Positions 25,710 through 33,600 of a DNA stretch of 64,000 bases are shown here, piece after piece (within the stretch, counting starts at the first letter, position 1; every line of letters begins with the position of its first letter). The notes beneath the pieces were generated by a model. It worked only from the letters and a program-made list of their open reading frames with translations, ran no database searches and was not told the origin of the DNA. This DNA is from Paenibacillus sp. FSL H8-0048 (GTDB taxonomy: Bacteria; Bacillota; Bacilli; Paenibacillales; Paenibacillaceae): contig NZ_JBBODF010000001.1 of the NCBI RefSeq assembly GCF_038002825.1, forward strand, positions 1,860,001 to 1,924,000, in the 5' to 3' direction. Both the position numbers and the translations under genes were made by a program.

Positions 25710-26612
25710 CTAATATTCTATATCCTTACCTAGAATCTTAAATTGGAAGAATGAGATCAAGGCAATAACCGCTGCCAGAAGTAAGGATTGGGCCGCTGCC
25801 TCGCCAAACTCGAAATATGTGAACGCGTTGTTAAAGATTAACAATCCCACCATAGTTGTGGCATGGTCTGGTCCGCCGCCTGTCATCAGATAAGCGTTCT
25901 GGAACACCTGGAAGGAACCAATGACCCCGGTAATCAGCAGGAATAGCGTGGTTGGCTTAAGGAAAGGGATGACAATATACCGCAGCTTTTGCAAAAAAGT
26001 CGCCCCGTCAATATCAGCTGCTTCATAATAACTGTTATCAATACTGAGTAGTGCCGCCAGATAGATAATGATCGCTGTACCATGACTTGACAGCCAAGAC
26101 ATTAATACAAGTGAGAACATGGCCGTTGCACTCGAACCAAGCCAGTTCTGATTACTGATTCCAAAAAGTCCGACCGCTTGATTGGCAATACCTGATTTTA
26201 GCGGATCAAAGATCCACAGCCATACGACAGCAAGAGATACCCCTGAAGCTACAGCCGGCAAATAATATACCGCTTTAAATATAGTTTGTGTTTTTTTCTT
26301 AAAAGGCATAATCAGAATGGCCACAAGGAAGGACAGTAAAATATTAAATGGAACGGTTAACAGCGTATAGACCAATGTATTTTTCAGCGCTTTCCAGAAC
26401 AGCTCATCTGAAAAGGAATTGACGAAGTTCTCCAGGCCGACATAAGTGGACCCTAGTGGACGATATTTCTGCAGGCTGATTATAAAGGCATTGATTACCG
26501 GATAGGCAGTAAATAAAGAAAATGCAATAAGTGCTACTGCGATAAACGCGTATCCCCAACCAGAGTCACTTTCGAGCTTCAGCTTTTTTCTTTTGGTCAA
26601 CAATTGATTCAT
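25710..26612 (-). CDS. Carbohydrate ABC transporter permease (MalF type)
   Basis: 300 aa from the ATG at 26612 with GAGAGGTG about 8 nt upstream. An in-frame upstream start at 26660 lacks an RBS. Six membrane helices follow a basic N-terminus (TKRKKLKLE). The EAA loop is SYYEAADIDGATFLQKLRYI. It forms the importer channel with the neighbouring MalG-type permease. Confidence 0.9.
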   Translation of the reverse strand: MNQLLTKRKKLKLESDSGWGYAFIAVALIAFSLFTAYPVINAFIISLQKYRPLGSTYVGLENFVNSFSDELFWKALKNTLVYTLLTVPFNILLSFLVAILIMPFKKKTQTIFKAVYYLPAVASGVSLAVVWLWIFDPLKSGIANQAVGLFGISNQNWLGSSATAMFSLVLMSWLSSHGTAIIIYLAALLSIDNSYYEAADIDGATFLQKLRYIVIPFLKPTTLFLLITGVIGSFQVFQNAYLMTGGGPDHATTMVGLLIFNNAFTYFEFGEAAAQSLLLAAVIALISFFQFKILGKDIEY

Positions 26613-26727
26613 TGGGCCGCACCTCTCTTCTTCAAAAAAGTACCTTCTGCTTGCCTGCATTCAGAAGGAAAGCTGTACGTTTAAGCTTCGTACAGCTTTC
26701 ACTTCACATGCCGGCCTATATGGCAAT

Positions 26728-28167
26728 CTAGTCAGCGACCACACCATCTTCACCGAAGGATTTGACGGCCGCTGCTTTAACTGCATCATACATTTCTTGC
26801 GGGGTAATCTCATCGGCAAGCAATGCCTGCAGCTTAGGAATGATTACTTCTGTTTCAATTTTGAGCGCTTCAGCAGCCTGCTCGGTAGGAATATCTGTAC
26901 GGGCCGGGAGCGCTTTGGCCATCATAGCTTTACCCGCAGCAACGTTGTCTTCATTACGCGGGAACTGTTCAAGCACTTCTGCCTTACGTGCAGACTCGGT
27001 AATGGGTGTTAAGAACAGCTCATTACTATAGTTGGCAGCAATCGAACCGGAAGACAGGAAATTCACCGCCAGAGCAATATTTTTGATATGTTCTTCTGAA
27101 GGCTCTTTTTTACCTCGAAGTGCGACATAACCGTCCACTATGGAAGTAGGGATATAATCGGCACCGTTGAAGGTTGGAACCGGAAGTGAAATGTAATCCA
27201 CTTGGATAGAATCGGCAACAGCTGATCCATCGTTCGCTTTAATTTTCTCATTGTTCAGACGGGCGGAGTTTTCAAATGCCGACAAGCCTTTACCAGTGAT
27301 CATCGTTTGGCCGGTCAGGAACATATTCCAGCGTTTGCCGGCATCGATGGAGCTTAACTCTTTCGGCATAGAACCATCGTCGATCATTTCACGGATTGCT
27401 GTCAGCAGACCCAGGAATTTTTTGCTTGTATACGTGTATTTGAGGTCATTATCGAAGTAATCCGGCAGCCCCGCAGTTTTAGCAAGAATACCCAGGTAAT
27501 CTTTAGAGGTTACACCGGAGGTCGCGAATACGAAACCGTAACGGCTGGTTTCACCTTTATCATTTTTTACTACGCCTTTTGCAATAGCTTTCCGGAACTC
27601 ATCATAGGTCCAGCCGTTTTGCTGAATACTCTTCCAGTCAATTCCGGCTTCTTCAAGGAATTGTTTATTACCGCCGATCGTGTGGATTTCCATATATGCC
27701 GGCAGACCGTACTGGGCGTCACCCAATTGAAAATACTTCATTGGAACTTCGTCATAATCCACCTTAACTTCGTCAGACAGCACTGGGTTCAGATCGATTA
27801 GTACATCCAGTGCTGCATATTTCGAAAGTCCGGAGGCACCGATCCAGGCAATATCAGGAGGGGAGCCTGCATTGACTTGTGTATCCAGCTTTTGGGTCAT
27901 ATCTTCCCAGCTCGCCGGTTCGATTTTCAGCGTCAAATTAGGATGCAGTGCATTAAATTCTTTTTCCATATCAGCAAACCGGGCCTGGTAATTAGCCGAT
28001 ACCGGAGGTAATAATGCGGTTATCGTATCTTTTCCCGCACCGCTGCTGTCTGTGTTTCCGGAATTTGCAGAACCCGCAGTGTTATTTGCTTTCCCTCCGC
28101 AGGCGGATAACAGCGACATCATCATGATTGCTGACAATAACAGAGTTAAACCTTTTCTTTTTTTCAT
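26728..28167 (-). CDS. Sugar-binding lipoprotein of the cell-wall sugar ABC importer
   Basis: 479 aa; AAGGAGG precedes the ATG. It has a lipoprotein signal ending in LLSACGGK, so it is lipid-anchored outside the membrane. A family 1 solute-binding fold follows (ITALLPPVSANYQARFADME, LDTQVNAGSPPDIAWIGASG). Lying between murQ and the two permeases, it should deliver MurNAc-containing mono- or oligosaccharides. The sequence gives no direct specificity evidence. Confidence 0.88.
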   Translation of the reverse strand: MKKRKGLTLLLSAIMMMSLLSACGGKANNTAGSANSGNTDSSGAGKDTITALLPPVSANYQARFADMEKEFNALHPNLTLKIEPASWEDMTQKLDTQVNAGSPPDIAWIGASGLSKYAALDVLIDLNPVLSDEVKVDYDEVPMKYFQLGDAQYGLPAYMEIHTIGGNKQFLEEAGIDWKSIQQNGWTYDEFRKAIAKGVVKNDKGETSRYGFVFATSGVTSKDYLGILAKTAGLPDYFDNDLKYTYTSKKFLGLLTAIREMIDDGSMPKELSSIDAGKRWNMFLTGQTMITGKGLSAFENSARLNNEKIKANDGSAVADSIQVDYISLPVPTFNGADYIPTSIVDGYVALRGKKEPSEEHIKNIALAVNFLSSGSIAANYSNELFLTPITESARKAEVLEQFPRNEDNVAAGKAMMAKALPARTDIPTEQAAEALKIETEVIIPKLQALLADEITPQEMYDAVKAAAVKSFGEDGVVAD

Positions 28168-28225
28168 CGATAGCAGCCTCCTTAATTTTCACAAGCATCC
28201 ATCCGGTAATTCCATTTCCTGCGCT

Positions 28226-29131
28226 TTAATTCAATGAGAGGATCGCTTGCTTCAGGCGTCCTCCATTAGCCTCAAGCGCTTCTTCTGCCGCTTTTGCGTC
28301 TAACCCCGTTTTAATCATCATGATGGCCAGCTTACAATTCATTCCTGCCTTTTCAAGTGTCTCTGAGGCGGCTTGGGTGTCTACACCCGTCGTATTCATA
28401 ATAATGCGGAGGGAGCGGTCTACCAGCTTGTAATTGCTGGCTTTTAAATCAACCATTAGGTTGTTATAGGTTTTCCCCAACTTGACCATAGTACATGTGG
28501 TCAGCATATTGAGCACCAGCTTTTGAGCCGTTCCCGCCTTCAACCGGGTCGAGCCGCTAATGACCTCCGGTCCTACAACAGGTGAAATACAAATATCTGC
28601 AATGGGTTCAAACTTGGAGCCCTTGTTGTTGCACACACCGATGGTAGCGGCCCCAAGCGTCTTCGCCTTCGCTAGAGCTGCAATCACAAACCTGGCGCTC
28701 CCGCTTGCCGAAATGCCGATAACTACATCCTGGTCTGTCACCCCGATGCTATCGACTAATGCGGTCCCTGCCTCGTCATCGTCTTCACAGCCTTCAACCG
28801 CATTCCGCAGAGCAATATCACCCCCGGCGATATATCCTTGTACCATCGAAGGATCTGTACCAAAGGTAGGAGGACATTCGGAAGCGTCCAAAACACCCAA
28901 TCTTCCGGAGGTGCCGGCTCCTATGTAAAACATTCTCCCGCCGGCAGACAGCCTGTGGTGCAGAATATCTACCGCCCTTGCAATCTGCGGGATTTCGTTA
29001 GCGACGGCTGCCGAGACCAGAGCATCCTGTTGATTCATTAACTGGACCATTTGTTCAGTCGTACATTCATCAATCATCAGGGTGTCCGGATTCACGGCTT
29101 CTGTGGTTAATCCCGCAAGGTAGTCATTCAT
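28226..29131 (-). CDS. murQ: N-acetylmuramic acid 6-phosphate etherase
   Basis: 301 aa. The ATG at 29131 has AAGGAGGATGACT before it; a longer frame to 29176 is not supported. MurQ removes the lactyl ether to give GlcNAc-6-phosphate and lactate. An SIS fold is visible (YIGAGTSGRLGVLDASECPP, GISASGSARFV), as is the diagnostic LKAGTAQKLVLNMLTT. A UBA-like helical C-terminus follows. It is the first gene of the operon after the sigma-A-type promoter at 29211-29239. Confidence 0.95.
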   Translation of the reverse strand: MNDYLAGLTTEAVNPDTLMIDECTTEQMVQLMNQQDALVSAAVANEIPQIARAVDILHHRLSAGGRMFYIGAGTSGRLGVLDASECPPTFGTDPSMVQGYIAGGDIALRNAVEGCEDDDEAGTALVDSIGVTDQDVVIGISASGSARFVIAALAKAKTLGAATIGVCNNKGSKFEPIADICISPVVGPEVISGSTRLKAGTAQKLVLNMLTTCTMVKLGKTYNNLMVDLKASNYKLVDRSLRIIMNTTGVDTQAASETLEKAGMNCKLAIMMIKTGLDAKAAEEALEANGGRLKQAILSLN

Positions 29132-29169
29132 AGTCATCCTCCTTCTTGTTAAATATAAATTCCATGTAT

Positions 29170-29186
29170 CTAACAATTCATGTTAG
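29170..29186. promoter_or_regulatory. Palindrome just downstream of the murQ promoter
   Basis: CTAACA-ATTCA-TGTTAG, 6-bp arms, lies in the 5' leader, 25 nt after the -10. It could be an operator for MurR or an RNA hairpin. No experimental consensus is known to me for this clade. Confidence 0.4.
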
Positions 29187-29210
29187 AATATCATACATTT
29201 ATTAATTTTT

Positions 29211-29239
29211 ATACTAATATATATCCCTAAAGCCGTCAA
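29211..29239 (-). promoter_or_regulatory. Promoter of the murQ operon
   Basis: On the minus strand: -35 TTGACG (29234-29239), 17-bp spacer, -10 TAGTAT (29211-29216). This gives a leader of roughly 75 nt before the murQ ATG. Confidence 0.75.
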
Positions 29240-29248
29240 TAGATTTTG

Positions 29249-29264
29249 AAATAAAATTTTATTT
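29249..29264. promoter_or_regulatory. Perfect AT palindrome next to the murQ -35, candidate MurR operator
   Basis: AAATAAAATTTTATTT is a perfect 16-bp palindrome ending 10 bp upstream of the -35. A related half site, TTTTTTATTTCAT, lies at 29281-29293. RpiR-family regulators often use AT-rich palindromes of the GAAAT..ATTTC kind, and the murR gene is 650 bp upstream. AT-rich background lowers confidence. Confidence 0.45.
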
Positions 29265-29322
29265 ATGAATATTATTCCGATTTTTTATTTCATAATCTCA
29301 TATAATCAGTTATACCACATTT

Positions 29323-29336
29323 ATAAAGCGCTTACA
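29323..29336 (-). promoter_or_regulatory. Candidate catabolite-response element (cre)
   Basis: On the minus strand TGTAAGCGCTTTAT matches the CcpA consensus TGWAANCGNTNWCA at all but the last two positions. It lies about 85 bp upstream of the murQ -35, a position more common for activation or looping than for simple roadblock repression. Confidence 0.4.
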
Positions 29337-29495
29337 ATAAGCGATTCTCACTTTTGTCAAACGTTATTATCACTCCTTCTGCCGTATTCTTGAAAAACAA
29401 GTCATTAGATTCGCCAGAATCAAACATTCTGTGATGTAGATAATCTGACATCGTTAAGGGAAGACCAAAATCAACCTAACGGGTGAATGAGATTA

Positions 29496-29698
29496 CCTGC
29501 GAGCGAACACAATGTATGCTGTTTTCGCCATACATTCGGTCCATTTGCCTACTTGCGGGCACAATGTATGCTGTTTTTCGCATATATTTGGTTCATAGGC
29601 CTGCTTGCGAGCAGGATGCTGTTTTTCATATACATTCAGGCCGTGTGCCTGCTGTGAACACAATATATGCTGTTTTTCACATACATTTAGTCCATATG
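29496..29698. repeat. Tandem repeat locus A: four degenerate ~51-bp hairpin units
   Basis: Unit starts are 29496, 29548, 29600 and 29648 (lengths 52, 52, 48, 51). Each runs CCTRCTTGCGAGCA-like flank, then a left arm (TGTATGC), loop TGTTTTTC, a right arm (GCATACA-like), and ATTYGGTCCAT. Unit 1 forms a clean TGTATG/CATACA hairpin; unit 3 has lost the left flank. It sits between the murR terminator and the murQ promoter and encodes nothing convincing. It is related to locus B at 31838-32067. Confidence 0.85.
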
Positions 29699-29852
29699 CC
29701 GTTGTACTCTCCCATTCTATAGGTTCTAAGCCTATCTTCCGCCACCTTTAGCTTCACAGTCACTCTACCTCCGAATCATTCCAAGAGCTCTTATCCACAA
29801 ATCTACACACACCTTTGCTGCAGCAGCAGATAACTATAGTTTCCTATACAAT

Positions 29853-29885
29853 AAAAAAGCATTGACCGATGACCGATCAATGCTT
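29853..29885 (-). terminator. Terminator of murR
   Basis: On the minus strand AAGCATTGATCGG-TCAT-CGGTCAATGCTT is followed by a T run. It starts about 28 nt after the murR stop and shows that murR is transcribed separately from murQ. Confidence 0.9.
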
Positions 29886-29912
29886 CCTCCAAGTCTATTC
29901 GATTCTGAGTAC

Positions 29913-30776
29913 TTAATATCTGAGTTTTTTCTTCAAAATATTATGGGTATTGGTTAAAGAGGTTTTTACCTGCTCGTATTCTGCACTTGCCACACCGGCA
30001 AACAGGATGTCGATGATCGTCAGCATAGCAATACGTGAGCCCATGGCACCGCTGCGGATTGTTATTTCAGGGGTAGATATGCTGAGAACAATATCCGCCC
30101 GCATTGCAAGCTCGCTTTTGTTGTACCGGGTAACCGCAATACATGTCGCTTTATTCTTCTGGGCAATGATCAGGGCGTCAATAATGTCACTGGTTGCACC
30201 AGAATTAGAAATAAAAATGGCAACATCGTCTTTTCCGAGTAAGGTTGCTGCCGTGAGCTGGCTATGGCCATCTGTATAAGCATGACACATTTTGTTAATG
30301 CGAGAGAATTTCTGTTCGGCGTCCATACAGACGATTCCCGAGGCTCCAATGCCAAAGAAAACAATTCTTTTGCTATGGCACAGCACTTCTACTGCTCTTG
30401 CAATCTCATTCCGGTCAACCACACTAAGTGTGTCCTCAATGGATTTCATGTTATTGAGTGAAATATTTGAAATAATGGTCGAGAGCTCATCACCCGGCTG
30501 AATATCTGTATACTGGGCCTTTGCATCCTCATCGCGGGAACCCAAAGAAGCTGATATACTCACAATAAAATTGCGGTATCCGCTGTAGCCCATTGTTTTA
30601 CAGAACCGCAGGACCGAGGCATCACTTGTTTTACTCGATTGGGCCAATTCTTTAATGGACAAATGGGGAATCTCTTCTTTGTTCTCCAGAATATAATCCC
30701 CGACCAGCCGTTCAACCGGAGTAAAGCTTTCCCTCATTTCACGAATCTTGATTAATATATTGTCATTTAAATTCAT
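29913..30776 (-). CDS. murR: MurR/RpiR family transcriptional regulator
   Basis: 287 aa. An N-terminal RpiR helix-turn-helix (LSIKELAQSSKTSDASVLRF, about residues 38-57) is followed by an SIS sugar-phosphate domain (IVFFGIGASGIVCMDAEQKF, IFISNSGATSDIIDALIIAQ). In B. subtilis and E. coli MurR represses murQ operons and is relieved by MurNAc-6-phosphate. Position upstream of murQ supports the same role. The palindrome AATATC-ATA-GATATT at about 30801-30815, just before the start, may be its own operator. Confidence 0.85.
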   Translation of the reverse strand: MNLNDNILIKIREMRESFTPVERLVGDYILENKEEIPHLSIKELAQSSKTSDASVLRFCKTMGYSGYRNFIVSISASLGSRDEDAKAQYTDIQPGDELSTIISNISLNNMKSIEDTLSVVDRNEIARAVEVLCHSKRIVFFGIGASGIVCMDAEQKFSRINKMCHAYTDGHSQLTAATLLGKDDVAIFISNSGATSDIIDALIIAQKNKATCIAVTRYNKSELAMRADIVLSISTPEITIRSGAMGSRIAMLTIIDILFAGVASAEYEQVKTSLTNTHNILKKKLRY

Positions 30777-30900
30777 AATCTACCTACTCAAGATTTAATG
30801 AATATCATAGATATTATCATAAACAATACAGGCGGCCTATTTCAATAGCAAAACCATATTGGCACACCTAATTCTTATTATCAATCAGATCTAACCAATC

Positions 30901-30942
30901 AAAAAAAGCTCCTGAACCGTCAAAAGGACTGATTCAAGAGCT
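30901..30942 (-). terminator. Terminator of the tRNA-Leu gene
   Basis: On the minus strand AGCTCTTGAATCAGTCC and GACGGTTCAGGAGCT form a stem followed by T7. It lies 18 nt after the tRNA 3' end. Confidence 0.9.
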
Positions 30943-30960
30943 TATTCATTCTTACGGTAA

Positions 30961-31045
30961 TGCGGTCAAGAGGACTCGAACCTCCACGATATTGCTACCA
31001 CTGGCACCTGAAGCCAGCGCGTCTGCCAATTCCGCCATGACCGCA
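30961..31045 (-). tRNA. tRNA-Leu (CAG)
   Basis: 85 nt. Acceptor stem TGCGGTC/GACCGCA closes the molecule. The anticodon loop TTCAGGT is held by CTGGC/GCCAG and reads CAG. A class II long variable arm is present, and the T arm has the GGTTCGAGTCC core. The CCA end is not encoded. It is a single gene with its own terminator. Confidence 0.97.
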
Positions 31046-31154
31046 TATTCAGTTGACTTGCTTTCGCAGTCACAAGATAGATCTTACCATGCCAGATTTA
31101 TGGAGTCAAGTATATTTTATTGTAAATTTCTATCCATAAATTGCAAGTAAAATA

Positions 31155-31184
31155 TTGCTTTTATTTGCGGATTCGGTGTATAAT
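31155..31184 (+). promoter_or_regulatory. Promoter of the 152-aa gene
   Basis: -35 TTGCTT (31155-31160), 18-bp spacer, -10 TATAAT (31179-31184). It is 40 bp upstream of the ATG at 31225, which has GAGGTGATTTATA before it. Confidence 0.7.
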
Positions 31185-31224
31185 GAGAACAAAGGTTCGC
31201 ATACTATAAATGAGGTGATTTATA

Positions 31225-31683
31225 ATGGCGATTACCAAGAGACACCCCCTAAATACACCAACAATCCCTGAGAATATAACCAAAGATGAATTGTCCCTGG
31301 TCAGAAGCTATCTGTTGCTAACGTTTATTCATAAAGTATTCGAACGCGACTGCCGTGCCATCGGCAAGAGCGGTCTGTTCAAGACTCCCCAGCTCTACAT
31401 GGAGCTGGTATCCAGCGCTACCAAGAAGACATCCCTGATGCTGAAGGAGGTTACCCGCGAGCTTACCGTGAGCCAGCTCAAGATCAGTACTGTGCGCCAG
31501 GATCAGCGCGGAGTTACCGCCGAGTATAACTGCCGGGGCTATGTTGGCGAGATCCATATTCTATGGCCCGGCTTCCGCAATGAGATGATGCAGCGTATGC
31601 GCGCCTACCTCGGACTGGGTCCCGAGCTTGCCTCCATTCTTCCCCGGGAAGAACAAGCCGAACAGTTGGCCATGACCATCTAA
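31225..31683 (+). CDS. Hypothetical protein
   Basis: 152 aa, soluble and basic. I recognise no domain. The middle reads CRAIGKSGLFKTPQLYMELV and a C-terminal part reads RGYVGEIHILWPGFRNEMMQ. It has its own sigma-A-type promoter and RBS and is followed by a hairpin at 31714, so it is a real single-gene unit. The helical N-terminal half with a beta-rich second half suggests a small regulator or nucleic-acid-binding protein, but this is a guess. Confidence 0.7.
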   Translation: MAITKRHPLNTPTIPENITKDELSLVRSYLLLTFIHKVFERDCRAIGKSGLFKTPQLYMELVSSATKKTSLMLKEVTRELTVSQLKISTVRQDQRGVTAEYNCRGYVGEIHILWPGFRNEMMQRMRAYLGLGPELASILPREEQAEQLAMTI

Positions 31684-31713
31684 GCTGTCCTTTGTAATGG
31701 ATAGTACTGCTGT

Positions 31714-31753
31714 CACCAAGAGCCTCGTCCCAAATAGGACGAGGCTCTTGGTG
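31714..31753. terminator. Perfect 17-bp hairpin after the 152-aa gene
   Basis: CACCAAGAGCCTCGTCC-CAAATA-GGACGAGGCTCTTGGTG. The stem is perfect, but no T-tract follows on the plus strand. It is probably a terminator or an mRNA 3'-end stabiliser. Confidence 0.65.
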
Positions 31754-31837
31754 CGGGTGCAGCACAAGATTTGAATATGCTGGCGGTGAGCGGCTTGGGT
31801 GAATTTTATTGTCGGGAACACTGGGGGATTAAGCTCA

Positions 31838-32067
31838 GTTTTCCGCATACATTTGGTCCAGGTGCCTTCGCGCGAGCAATTGTAATCGGTTTTTCGATTA
31901 CATTTGGTCCAGGTAGCTCCACGCGAGCAATTGTAATCGGTTTTTCGATTACATTTGATCCAGGTAGCTTCGCGCGAGCAATTGTAATCGGTTTTTCGAT
32001 TACATTTGGTCCAGGTAGCTCCACGCGAGCAATTGTAATCGGTTTTTCGATTACCTTGGTCCAAGCA
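31838..32067. repeat. Tandem repeat locus B: 51-bp hairpin units in exact register plus one divergent unit
   Basis: Unit starts (GCGAGCA) are at 31872, 31923, 31974 and 32025, exactly 51 bp apart and nearly identical. Each unit has GCGAGCAAT, then TGTAATCG-GTTTTT-CGATTACA (perfect 8-bp stem), then TTTGGTCCAGGTAGCTYC. The last unit is degenerate at its end. A partial unit at 31838-31871 instead carries GCATACATTTGGTCCAGG, the right arm type of locus A. Because 51 is a multiple of 3, several frames stay open here and give 17-residue peptide repeats; I take these as spurious. The rest of 31684-32115 holds only the hairpin at 31714. Confidence 0.92.
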
Positions 32068-32115
32068 GCAACCCGGCCCGTTCCTGCCGTTCGCCGGTTC
32101 GCAGCCCGAGCGAAC

Positions 32116-32793
32116 TTACTTCAAGACCTTCTCCAGCTGCTTCGCTCCTGCCTCCGGGAACAGCTTGGCTGTATGCTCCATAATCCGCTCCATGGATGCT
32201 TTAGGCTGAATGCTGTACTGCGAAGTCACCCATTCCGCTCCGAATACATGCTCGCTTACGGCATAACGGCCGATTCCCCAGCCGTAGGGACGGCCATGCT
32301 TGTCCTGCTTATACTCGAATTTGCTGACTGTAATGTAGGTCTGCATCTGGAGCAGCGTCATGGCTGTGTCGAAGCCTTTGGCACCTTTGGCTGCGAAGCC
32401 GGACAGCGCTTTGAGGTCACTGGAGAGCAGCCCCGCCTCATGCTCCAGCAGCACATCCATTATTCGTTTGCTGGCCATGGAGGCCAGTCCGTCATCATAT
32501 CTGGCGTCGAAGTCATAACCGTCACGGCGGTAATTGGCGAAGTCCGGATACCATTCTCTGCTGATGAACCCGGCCTTCTTGTTGAAAAGCTTCGCATAAG
32601 CGATCTCGCCCCCGGCCGCAATCTCCTCGCGCCATTCCCACGGGCCGATTACATCCTTCACGAACCAGTAGCCCGCAGGCGTGCATTCCTCCAGAGAGAA
32701 GCCTGCGATCTCACAGCGGAACAAGGGCAGGTACCCGATCTCCCGCACCAGTGCGGCCAGTTCTCCGGCATCTTTGATAACCGGCAGCTTCAT
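32116..32793 (-). CDS. AlkZ-related protein, function unknown
   Basis: 225 aa. The pattern EIGYLPLFRCEIAGFSLEEC, then IGPWEWREEIAAGGEIAYAKLFNKKAGFIS, corresponds to short proteins labelled AlkZ-related in Bacillota, judged from memory. They contain a winged-helix-like region but lack the full DNA glycosylase. C-terminal RPYGWGIGRYAVSEHVFG is also typical. It overlaps the upstream SDR by 4 nt (ATGA), so the two are co-translated. No enzyme activity should be assumed. Confidence 0.65.
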   Translation of the reverse strand: MKLPVIKDAGELAALVREIGYLPLFRCEIAGFSLEECTPAGYWFVKDVIGPWEWREEIAAGGEIAYAKLFNKKAGFISREWYPDFANYRRDGYDFDARYDDGLASMASKRIMDVLLEHEAGLLSSDLKALSGFAAKGAKGFDTAMTLLQMQTYITVSKFEYKQDKHGRPYGWGIGRYAVSEHVFGAEWVTSQYSIQPKASMERIMEHTAKLFPEAGAKQLEKVLK

Positions 32794-33581
32794 GATTGCC
32801 CTCCAGGGCGATAGGTCCAGCCCCCGTCTCCGTGGTAGATCATCTGCTTGCCCATCCCGCCATCGATTGTAATGTTCTCGCCCGTGATGAATCCCGCAGC
32901 CTCAGTGCACAGGAACAGCACCATAGCCGCGATATCCGCCGGAGTTCCGACCCGTCCCGCAGGATGCTGCAGCCGGTCCGGCTCGGTATGAACCGGCTCC
33001 ACCGATTCCTCTGTACCGTGATAAGCAGTGGTATCAATCCAGCCCGGGCTGATGGCATTCACCCGGGCTTTGCCGGCCAGACTTACACTAAGAGCGTGGG
33101 TCAATGCACCAATTCCGCCTTTGGCGGCAGTGTAGCTCTCGGTATCCGGCTGCGACATCCGCTCCCGGCTGGAGGAGATATTCACAATAGAAGCTCCTTG
33201 GGCCAAATACGGCTTAAGCCGCAGCGTCAGATAATAGGGTGCCGTCACTCCGACCCGTTGCACATACTCGAAATCCTCATAGGTGCACTCGGACTGCAGC
33301 CCTTTCCTGCTGATACAGGCATTGTTAATCAGATAATCGACCTGTCCGTAACGGCTGATCACCTGTGCGGTGAAATCATCCAGCACGGACTGCTGCGCAA
33401 TATCGCCCGCATAGAAAAACAGCCGCTCAGTGCCATACCGCTCCTCCAGCCAGTGTCCGGCTGCAGAATCCGTATCGATGCAGGCAACCATTGCTCCGGC
33501 CTTCAGGAATTCTTCGGTGATGCAGCGTCCGATTCCCCCCGCGCCGCCGGTGACTATCGCTATTTTATTATGATGACTCAT
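32790..33581 (-). CDS. Short-chain dehydrogenase/reductase
   Basis: 263 aa from the ATG at 33581 with GGAGGT upstream; an ATG four codons earlier overlaps another G-rich run but has no spacing. Classical SDR features are IVTGGAGGIG, NNACISR, the Ser of NISSSRERM, YTAAKGG and the C-terminal GFITGENITIDGGMG. It probably oxidises or reduces a sugar, alcohol or acyl substrate. It is co-translated with the AlkZ-related gene; the pairing is unexplained. Confidence 0.87.
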   Translation of the reverse strand: MSHHNKIAIVTGGAGGIGRCITEEFLKAGAMVACIDTDSAAGHWLEERYGTERLFFYAGDIAQQSVLDDFTAQVISRYGQVDYLINNACISRKGLQSECTYEDFEYVQRVGVTAPYYLTLRLKPYLAQGASIVNISSSRERMSQPDTESYTAAKGGIGALTHALSVSLAGKARVNAISPGWIDTTAYHGTEESVEPVHTEPDRLQHPAGRVGTPADIAAMVLFLCTEAAGFITGENITIDGGMGKQMIYHGDGGWTYRPGGQS

Positions 33582-33600
33582 CTTGACCTCCATTCTCCGC

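Noticed and set aside
31561..32064. Long open frames on both strands giving 17-residue peptide repeats
   Set aside because: The DNA repeat is 51 bp, a multiple of 3, so any frame without a stop in one unit stays open. No RBS fits and the peptide has no protein-like features.
31838..32067. CRISPR array
   Set aside because: The units are contiguous with no unique spacers, and no cas genes are present.
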